DNA from: Dehalococcoidia bacterium UBA1123
Lineage (GTDB): Bacteria > Chloroflexota > Dehalococcoidia > Lucifugimonadales > UBA1123
NCBI GenBank assembly: GCA_002313895.1
Contig: DCAW01000054.1
Coordinates: 1 to 28,161 of the forward strand
Direction of reading: 5' to 3'
Length of the DNA stretch: 28,161 bases
In this document: positions 22,860 through 28,161 of the stretch, in pieces
Layout of the letters: each line of letters begins with the position of its first letter
Numbering within the stretch: position 1 is the stretch's first letter
Notes under the pieces: model-generated
Database searches by the model: none
Seen by the model: the letters and a program-made list of their open reading frames with translations, nothing else
Told to the model about the DNA's origin: nothing
Made by a program: the position numbers and the translations under genes

Positions 22860-24563
22860 TCAGTCTTCCGACTCCTCCGTGGCTAATCGCCCGGATTTGG
22901 CAAACCTGACCTTCAATCGGCCTCGTCCGACGTATACCAGTCCAAGAGCGATTATCCACACCGGGCTGAATATGCCAGCCCAAATCGCGGCGGTTGCAAG
23001 ACCGGCTCCGACGGCAGACAAGGTCCGGACGGCGGTTCGACCCGTGTCTCTAGCGTCCCAGCCTGCGACGGTCCAAGCAGGCTTTTCGGTCACCACAACG
23101 GTCAAGGGGCTGGCCACCTCGACCTCGCCGACTTCGCTGTCGGCAGTGATCGTTAGGACTGCCTGGTACGCGAACGGCCGGAAGTCTTCGTAAACGTGAG
23201 CCGTTACGACTCTGGTTGAGCCTTCGGGAATCAGGCCTGTCTCGGGAGCCGTGCCGTCACCGAAATCCCATTTGTAGTTTACGTTCGTGAGACCTTCTGG
23301 ACGGGTGAAGGAACCAGAAAACTCCGCCTCCTCGCCCTGGTCAATCACAAAACCCTCTCCAGCGAACACTTCGACAGTGGGGATGTCGGTAACCGTCACG
23401 ATCAGTATATCGCTGCCTTCGGTTACGCCTGTTTCCCCGAAACCGTCCATCTCGATCTCAACTATGTACGGAGAATTTTTCACGTCGGAGTAGAAGTGGG
23501 TGATGGTGGCGGTGACTCGTTTGTCGCCCTCTATGGTCGGAGCCGTTCGGTTGCTGAACACCGGCTCGGAGCCGTCGCCAAAATCCCAGGTGAAATTGAA
23601 TTCGTCGATGCCTGCGGCAGGCGTGAACGTGGCCCGGAACCGAGCGGGTATTCTTGGGCTCACGGTCTGATCAGCGCCGGCGTCCACAGGCATTTCAGAC
23701 GGCGCCAATTTTAGCTGCACGCTCACAAGAGAGAACGCCGAGGTTTCTTCCAGGAATTTGATTCGGCCCTCCATCCGCTCGATCTCTTGCTGCACTTTCG
23801 ACAGTTCCCGTTGGACGTTGAGCGCTTCTTCGACGGTCTCGGCTCGGTCTAACAACCTCAGCAGAGCGCTTTCGGTTGCCTGTTGATTGGTGAGTCTGGA
23901 CTGGATGTCAACGTACTCGTCTGTTACATCTTCGCTCGTTGATATTTCAGATTCGACCTCTTCAGCCATGCCACGAAGAAGCAGGATAACGTCATCGAGT
24001 TGGTCCGATGGAACTCGAATCGCGATGGCGCCACGATGGGTCAAGCTGCGATCGGAAGACACCACCCAGCCTTCAAACCTCTTCGCAAGCTTGGAAATTT
24101 GATCGAGGCTTGCCGCGATGTCCGTAACGACCAACTGCATGTTGACAGTCCGAATTATGATGCGTCGCTGCGAGACGTGCTGGGCTTGTGGACTTCCGGA
24201 GTTGGACTGCGTCGCGACTTCATTATCGTTGAAGTCGAATGCTGTTCCACCACCAATGGGCTGGGGTCCTGGGCTTCCAGTTCGGCCTGCTACGCCCTCT
24301 GATGAGGTCACAGTGAATTTGGGTTCAATTGAGAGCGCGGCTGGCGCAGGAACAGGTTCCGGTCTGGGAGCAAGCGCAGCAGCCATCGGCGGTGCCGGAG
24401 CCATGGGCGACGGCACAGCGCTGAACGACGAAAAAGCGTCCGCCGAAGACTCGCGTGTGAATGCTCCGTCTTCATCGGACGCCGAACCGCATGCGATTAC
24501 TCTGAATGCTGCGACCATCGCCAGCGCCAATATGAATGTTGTAATTTTCATTTGCCGAATCAT
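22860..24563 (-). CDS. DUF4349 lipoprotein with two PKD domains and a C-terminal membrane helix
   Basis: A cell-surface protein of 567 residues. The signal peptide ends in a lipobox VIAC with Cys25, followed by a low-complexity Ala/Pro/Ser linker to about 130. Residues about 132-290 are DUF4349 (RIIIRTVNMQLVVTDI, FEGWVVSSD, IAIRVPSDQLD, DVTDEYVDIQSRL), with a coiled coil at about 225-275. Two PKD-like Ig folds follow at about 300-395 and 398-492, each with WDFGDG (326-331 and 432-437). A hydrophobic segment at about 513-546 precedes a basic tail. DUF4349 proteins usually run from the coiled coil straight into the membrane helix; the PKD pair is inserted here. The ATG at 24563 has GAGGTGA about 10 nt upstream. 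Function unknown; envelope adhesion or sensing is a guess. Confidence 0.82.
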   Translation of the reverse strand: MIRQMKITTFILALAMVAAFRVIACGSASDEDGAFTRESSADAFSSFSAVPSPMAPAPPMAAALAPRPEPVPAPAALSIEPKFTVTSSEGVAGRTGSPGPQPIGGGTAFDFNDNEVATQSNSGSPQAQHVSQRRIIIRTVNMQLVVTDIAASLDQISKLAKRFEGWVVSSDRSLTHRGAIAIRVPSDQLDDVILLLRGMAEEVESEISTSEDVTDEYVDIQSRLTNQQATESALLRLLDRAETVEEALNVQRELSKVQQEIERMEGRIKFLEETSAFSLVSVQLKLAPSEMPVDAGADQTVSPRIPARFRATFTPAAGIDEFNFTWDFGDGSEPVFSNRTAPTIEGDKRVTATITHFYSDVKNSPYIVEIEMDGFGETGVTEGSDILIVTVTDIPTVEVFAGEGFVIDQGEEAEFSGSFTRPEGLTNVNYKWDFGDGTAPETGLIPEGSTRVVTAHVYEDFRPFAYQAVLTITADSEVGEVEVASPLTVVVTEKPAWTVAGWDARDTGRTAVRTLSAVGAGLATAAIWAGIFSPVWIIALGLVYVGRGRLKVRFAKSGRLATEESED

Positions 24564-24735
24564 AGTCCAATCACCTCGAGTCTACAAGGTCGTGTTAGCT
24601 GTGCCGCATATCGATTCAGCGGCCTCAATAATACAGACGATAACTCCATCGAATTTGTTCCATTTGCACGGTCAGGTTTGTCCTGTCAGCCGGAAATGTC
24701 AATGTTCCGGACCACTATCTTACAGTCAGCATTCG

Positions 24736-24762
24736 TTGACTTTTGACATCCTGTGAGATAAT
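24736..24762 (+). promoter_or_regulatory. Candidate promoter of the thi operon
   Basis: TTGACT (24736-24741) and an extended -10, TGA-GATAAT (24754-24762). The spacer is 15 bp, shorter than ideal, but the TG extension can compensate. A second TTGACA (24743-24748) lies too close to this -10. The TPP riboswitch starts about 30 nt downstream. Confidence 0.4.
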
Positions 24763-24792
24763 CTGAGTGTATTACAAATTGCATTACGTATT

Positions 24793-24883
24793 TGGGAGCT
24801 TGGGATAGCCAGGCTGAGAGGGTGGCCTTATTCGCCACCGACCGAGATTACCTGATCTGGATAATGCCAGCGCAGGGATGATC
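24793..24883 (+). ncRNA. TPP riboswitch (THI element)
   Basis: A thiamine-pyrophosphate-sensing aptamer in the leader of thiG. The diagnostic conserved blocks are both present: CTGAGA (24813-24818), and ACCTGATCTGG followed by ATAATGCCAGCGCAGGGA (about 24850-24878). The intervening GGTGGCCTTATTCGCCACC (24821-24839) makes the variable P3 hairpin. The expression platform is a transcription terminator at 24901-24929, so high TPP should stop transcription of thiGES. Confidence 0.95.
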
Positions 24884-24910
24884 TTTAGGTGATTCGATGG
24901 CCGCTGGCAT
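24864..24910 (+). promoter_or_regulatory. Predicted antiterminator pairing of the TPP riboswitch
   Basis: ATGCCAGCG (24864-24872), part of the conserved TPP-binding core, is perfectly complementary over 9 nt to CGCTGGCAT (24902-24910), which includes the left arm of the terminator. Aptamer folding and antitermination are therefore mutually exclusive: without TPP the core can sequester the terminator arm, and with TPP the terminator forms. The complementarity is visible directly; the mechanism is inferred. Confidence 0.7.
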
Positions 24911-24929
24911 AGTCAGCGGTTTTTGTTTT
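24901..24929 (+). terminator. Intrinsic terminator of the TPP riboswitch
   Basis: CCGCTG (24901-24906) pairs with CAGCGG (24914-24919) around a 7-nt loop and is followed by TTTTTGTTTT (24920-24929). Two flanking G-T pairs could extend the stem. It sits between the aptamer and the thiG ribosome site, the layout of a transcriptional OFF switch. Confidence 0.85.
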
Positions 24930-24955
24930 GTCGCAACAACCCAGGAGAGTTCACG

Positions 24956-25741
24956 ATGAACGACCCGTTAGTCATTGGTGGAAAAGAATTTAGCTCAAGG
25001 TTGATGGTCGGCACCGGCCGACATCGGAGCAACGAGGAAATGGTATCGTCCATCGAGGCATCTGGAGCGCAGATCATTACTGTCGCGATTCGTCGGCTCG
25101 ATCTGGACAATCTGGATGAAAAGAACATATTGGACTATTTCGACTGGGACAAATACCAGATCCTACCCAACACGGCTGGGTGCAAAACTGTCGAAGAAGC
25201 GATTTTCACCGCTCACTTAGCTCGCGAAGTGACTGGCTCCGACTGGATCAAGCTGGAAGTGATCCCATATGCTGAACATCTCTTGCCAGACCCCATAGGG
25301 ACATACGAGGCCGCTCGGCAACTGGTGGACGAAGGCTACACAGTGCTTCCTTACATCCACGCAGACGCGGTTCTGGCCATGAAACTCGAGGAACTTGGCT
25401 GCGCCACGGTAATGCCTCTGGGCTCGACAATCGGATCAGGGCAGGGCGTCCAAACGCTCGACGAGATCAAGATGATAATAAAACAGTCGAATGTCCCCGT
25501 CGTCGTGGACGCCGGATTGGGAGTGCCTTCCGAAGCCTCTCTAGTTCTGGAAGCAGGGGCCGATGCAGTTCTTGTCAACACGGCGATAGCTCAGGCCGCG
25601 GACCCGGCGCTCATGGGCGAAGCGTTCAAATTGGGGGTTGAGGCCGGACGCAAAGCGAACGTGGCTGGCCGAATCGCCAAACGCGAATCAGCAGTTCCCA
25701 GTAGCCCCGCGACTGGCGTGGCGTCCGCCGCCGGAAATTAA
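24956..25741 (+). CDS. thiG: Thiazole synthase ThiG
   Basis: Builds the thiazole phosphate ring of thiamine from deoxyxylulose 5-phosphate, dehydroglycine and ThiS thiocarboxylate. The 261-residue TIM barrel shows SSRLMVGTGRHRSNEEM, ILPNTAGCKTVEEA, DWIKLEVIP with the imine-forming Lys, MPLGSTIGSGQG and VVVDAGLGVPSEA-type phosphate-binding blocks. It ends with VNTAIAQAADP and EAGRKANVAGRI. A short Ser/Ala-rich tail follows. The ATG at 24956 has AGGAG at 24943-24947; an upstream TTG at 24923 would start inside the terminator T-run and is rejected. It is the first gene of thiG-thiE-thiS under the TPP riboswitch. Confidence 0.97.
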   Translation: MNDPLVIGGKEFSSRLMVGTGRHRSNEEMVSSIEASGAQIITVAIRRLDLDNLDEKNILDYFDWDKYQILPNTAGCKTVEEAIFTAHLAREVTGSDWIKLEVIPYAEHLLPDPIGTYEAARQLVDEGYTVLPYIHADAVLAMKLEELGCATVMPLGSTIGSGQGVQTLDEIKMIIKQSNVPVVVDAGLGVPSEASLVLEAGADAVLVNTAIAQAADPALMGEAFKLGVEAGRKANVAGRIAKRESAVPSSPATGVASAAGN

Positions 25742-25744
25742 AGG

Positions 25745-26383
25745 TTGGCACTTACGCTCCCTGATCCGGCGCTCTGTTTCGTCACGGACCGTGACCAGAC
25801 TGCCGGTAGGCCTTTGGATGTGGTTGTGGAAGCGGCAATCGACGGCGGAGTCAACATGGTCCAACTCAGAGAGCGTGACCTGCCGGGAGGCCACCTGCTG
25901 AACTGGGCGTTCCGCCTGCGGCAGATCACGGCAGGCAAAGCCCTGTTTATCGTGAATGACCGAATTGATATAGCAATGTTGAGCGGCGCCGATGGCGTTC
26001 AGCTGGGTGAGGAAGGGATCAAGGTTCGCGACGTGCGTCGAATCGCTGGAAACTTGTTGCTTCTGGGTCGATCTGTTCATAGCGTGGACAGCGCGAAAAT
26101 CGCGGGATGGGAAGGAGCCGATTTCCTCGTCGTAGGCACGATATTCCCCACTGGTTCCCATCCAGGCGGCGTCACGGCTGGGCCTGAATTGATCTCCGAG
26201 ATTCGGGACGCCACAGAAATCCCGATTTTGGCTATTGGTGGAATCGATGACACTAATATTCAACAGGTGATGGCCGCTGGAGCAGGCGGCGCGGCTGTCA
26301 TTACTGCGATCTCGCGCAGGCCAGATCCAGAATCGGCTGCTCGAACTCTATTATCCTTAATGTCTAAACGTGACGACAATTAG
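25745..26383 (+). CDS. thiE: Thiamine-phosphate synthase ThiE
   Basis: Joins hydroxymethylpyrimidine diphosphate to thiazole phosphate to give thiamine phosphate, the step after ThiG. The 212-residue protein has GGVNMVQLRERDL, FIVNDRIDIAMLSGADGVQLGEE, GRSVHSVDSAKIA, FLVVGTIFPTGSHPG and IPILAIGGIDDTNI, all ThiE signatures covering the pyrophosphate- and phosphate-binding loops. The start is a TTG at 25745, three nt after the thiG stop. The nearest purine-rich site is weak, so translation is probably coupled to thiG. The tail LSLMSKRDDN overlaps only an unlikely GTG start of thiS. Confidence 0.95.
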   Translation: MALTLPDPALCFVTDRDQTAGRPLDVVVEAAIDGGVNMVQLRERDLPGGHLLNWAFRLRQITAGKALFIVNDRIDIAMLSGADGVQLGEEGIKVRDVRRIAGNLLLLGRSVHSVDSAKIAGWEGADFLVVGTIFPTGSHPGGVTAGPELISEIRDATEIPILAIGGIDDTNIQQVMAAGAGGAAVITAISRRPDPESAARTLLSLMSKRDDN

Positions 26384-26405
26384 GCCGAATGAGGTCCGCT
26401 CAACG

Positions 26406-26609
26406 ATGATTACTCTCACTGTGAACGGTAAACCAAGAGACCTCGAAGGCCCTCAGAACCTGGTTGACTACCTGGAAGCTCTCGGCATCACGCAGCGCGC
26501 AATCGCAATCGCGTACAACGGCGACATTATCCGGAAGAACGAGTTGCAAGAAGTGACGCTCGAAGACGGTGACAAGCTGGAAATCGTGCGCGCAGTCGGC
26601 GGCGGGTAG
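26406..26609 (+). CDS. thiS: Sulfur carrier protein ThiS
   Basis: A 67-residue beta-grasp, ubiquitin-like sulfur carrier whose C-terminal Gly is adenylated and converted to a thiocarboxylate that donates sulfur to ThiG. The fold is visible from MITLTVNGKPRDLEG to IAIAYNGDIIRKNEL, EDGDKLEIVRAVGGG. It ends in three glycines where the usual end is GG, so one extra Gly may be present or trimmed. ATG 26406 is chosen with GAGG 11 nt upstream; GTG 26370 would overlap thiE and precede the conserved start. It is the last gene of the riboswitch operon. The activating enzyme (ThiF) and dehydroglycine source (ThiO/ThiH) are not in the window. Confidence 0.93.
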   Translation: MITLTVNGKPRDLEGPQNLVDYLEALGITQRAIAIAYNGDIIRKNELQEVTLEDGDKLEIVRAVGGG

Positions 26610-26682
26610 ACGCGCCCAAGTGGTCCGGAACTCATAATTTAAGGCGTTAGTAGGCCCACTGTGCGAAGTTCAGCCACGCCCT

Positions 26683-28161
26683 CTAAATCCGGGTCAAACG
26701 TTCAACGAGGCGAGATTTCGCGATACCCCTGACGTTCTCAATCAATGAAGGCAATGAACGCAGACGGGCGTCATCGTCGGAGTAGGACACTAACGGTTCA
26801 GGCGGCGTTTTCTCACCCAGCCATTCAAATTCTTTGACATACACGTTGTCTGTTTCATCCAATTCTGTGACACGGTTCAAAGGACCAATCTCGATCTTCA
26901 GCGAATGAACGCCTGCCTCTAACTCCACTTCGCCGGTCAGGCCGTCCCAATCGGGCGACCACTGAATCGAACCTGCAGGAGTCCCGTTTTTGGCCCCCAG
27001 GGTTTCTACGAGTTGGTCGTCGAAAAATAACAAGACCTCGTAACAGCTGGCAAGATCAACAGAACTTTCGTTACGAACAACGACGTCGATATAAACGGGG
27101 TCGCTGACGATGGGTTGGCTATCCTTGAAAGTATCCTGGCGGTTCGAAACGATCAACGCGCCATCCGAGCCGAACCTCAGGCATGGAACGAGATTCGGCA
27201 GCAACGGTGGGTCTGGAAGATCAGGAGGAGGCGAGGGCCGAGGCAATTGCAAGACAGGAACCTCGCCGCCGCCCCACATGAATGTGACCTCGTAGCTGTT
27301 ATTAGTTTCATCGGACTCGTCGATCAAATTGCGCGGGTCCACAAGAAGTTTGAGGGTGTGCTCGCCTGGAGTCAACCTCACCACTTCACTCAAGCCGGCC
27401 CATTCGCTTCGAGTTACCTGATTGTCCATGATGGCTCCAGACCGGAACTCTTTGCTCACGAGTTTCCCATCGTAGTAGAGCTTTGTGTGCACGTTGTCTG
27501 GCGTGGATGCCAAACCTTGATTTTCGAGAGCGTGACGTATGTAGCTCAGCTCGTTCATAGACAACGGCCTTTGAAGTTTGGCGCCGGAATACGCAGACGC
27601 AATGATCGGGGCAGGCCAGCCTGGAGGCGCGACGGGCGCCAAACCAGGCAGACGGTTTGGAATTGGCGGTGGGATTTGTGGATCAGGCGCAGCGACAACG
27701 ATGACACCAGTCTGGAAAGTGTTGTCAGATTCATCGGTCTCGGCGACCAGGTCAGTCGAGTCCACAATCAGCGTGAACGTGTGTTGGCCCGGCTCTATCC
27801 GAGCCAGGTTGTCCAATCTGTCCCAATCCGTGAACACACCTGAACTGTCGGACCGGAGTCCGTCGCTTATTCATCTGTCCAAAACGGCTCCGTCAAGCAG
27901 GACGTCGACATAAAAAAGTTCGTCGACGTCATTCTGGGTCGGGCTGTCGATAGCCCAACTCGGGAACGAGCTTTGACCCTGCGTGATCGACGTAGTGTCC
28001 CTCCCCCCATGTGCGGAGGCAATAACCATCGGCCGCGCTCCATGCGTTAGGTTTAAAAGGTCGGATATTGGCCGCGGCCGTTGTCTGAATTGCAGGTCGC
28101 ATCGTCGGGATAGCCGTACAGTTGGTAGCGGCGTTACGGTTGGCGTGGGAGTAGGCTATGT
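26683..28161 (-). pseudogene. CARDB-repeat surface protein with in-frame TGA and probable frameshifts, 5' end outside window
   Basis: An extracellular-type protein built of at least three CARDB-like beta-sandwich repeats. Each ends in a calcium-loop-like block: LVAETDESDNTF, LIDESDETNNSYE and VTELDETDNVYV. The intact stretch runs from about 27837 to the TAG-region stop at 26683 (384 codons, nominal start only). Upstream in the same frame, DELFYVDVLLDGAVLDR is cut by TGA (27873-27871) before ISDGLRSDSS, where a Trp codon would fit. Further upstream, NIRPFKPNAWSA in another frame joins PMVIASAHGG at 28033-28034 if one base is removed, matching PPGWPAPIIASAYSG of the next repeat. A Thr/Pro linker (PTPTPTVTPLPTV, about 28155-28117) needs another one-base shift. 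Either a decayed gene or clustered assembly errors at low-quality sequence. Confidence 0.72.

Noticed and set aside
24118..24756. 212-codon plus-strand frame opposite the DUF4349 gene
   Set aside because: Its composition mirrors the Ala/Pro-rich linker on the other strand, it has no domain, and it runs through the intergenic promoter region.
24923..24955. Earlier TTG start for thiG
   Set aside because: It begins inside the T-run of the riboswitch terminator and lacks a ribosome site; ATG 24956 follows AGGAG and fits the family N-terminus.
26610..26682. Terminator between convergent thiS and CARDB gene
   Set aside because: No stable stem with a T-run could be found in this short gap.
27115..27843. 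242-codon plus-strand frame opposite the CARDB gene
   Set aside because: No recognisable motifs and no ribosome site; the minus strand has three clear CARDB-like repeats.
20353..27873. General recoding of TGA as a sense codon, suggested by two in-frame TGA codons
   Set aside because: Many intact genes in the window end in TGA at the family-expected length (protease, def, nfo, alcohol dehydrogenase, mutarotase), so TGA is a normal stop. Point mutation or sequence error is simpler.

Overview
The window looks like chromosomal DNA of a free-living, probably marine, bacterium related to Chloroflexota (SAR202/Dehalococcoidia-like). This is inferred from family content, not from a marker tree. The hints are an NADPH:F420 reductase, an AcuC-type deacetylase, Thr/Pro-rich CARDB and PKD surface proteins, several paralogous oxidoreductases of the kind used to oxidise organic matter, moderate GC and frequent TTG starts. 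I found no rRNA, tRNA, CRISPR array, insertion sequence, integrase or phage gene.

Layout. 1-1581 (-): the N-terminal 527 residues of an EF-G-like GTPase, running off the left edge. 1822-5939 (+): F420 reductase, a membrane-anchored gluzincin protease, an MBL-fold hydrolase split by a one-base frameshift, and an AcuC-like deacetylase. 5949-6848 (-): TIGR01777 epimerase. 7032-12035 (+): peptide deformylase, then a compact tRNA nucleotidyltransferase-secD-secF operon. 12043-13980 (-): a two-gene oxidoreductase operon (6PGDH-like protein, zinc alcohol dehydrogenase) with a readable promoter and a palindrome downstream of it. 14226-18065 (+): endonuclease IV, a ferritin-like/VIT1 iron-transporter fusion, a DMT permease and an SDR dehydrogenase, closed by a 13-bp terminator hairpin.

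18157-22151 (-): a sugar-oxidation operon, aldo/keto reductase -> RhaM-type mutarotase -> lactonase-type amidohydrolase -> Ldh-family dehydrogenase, followed by an isolated C-terminal piece of a peptide-binding protein. The operon has a near-consensus promoter whose -35 box lies in an inverted repeat. Mutarotase, C1 dehydrogenase and lactonase match the first steps of a non-phosphorylating L-fucose/L-rhamnose-type route. The amidohydrolase is interrupted by an in-frame TGA.

22282-24563 (-): a Nudix hydrolase and a DUF4349 lipoprotein with two inserted PKD domains. 24793-26609 (+): a TPP riboswitch with a terminator/antiterminator platform ahead of thiG-thiE-thiS. 26683-28161 (-): a CARDB-repeat surface protein with an in-frame TGA and probable frameshifts, running off the right edge.

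No clear new defence or mobile system is present. The best leads are the sugar operon with its operator, the readable TPP switch, the DUF4349-PKD architecture, the EF-G2-like GTPase with an altered catalytic position, and the cluster of broken reading frames, which may be real decay or assembly error.
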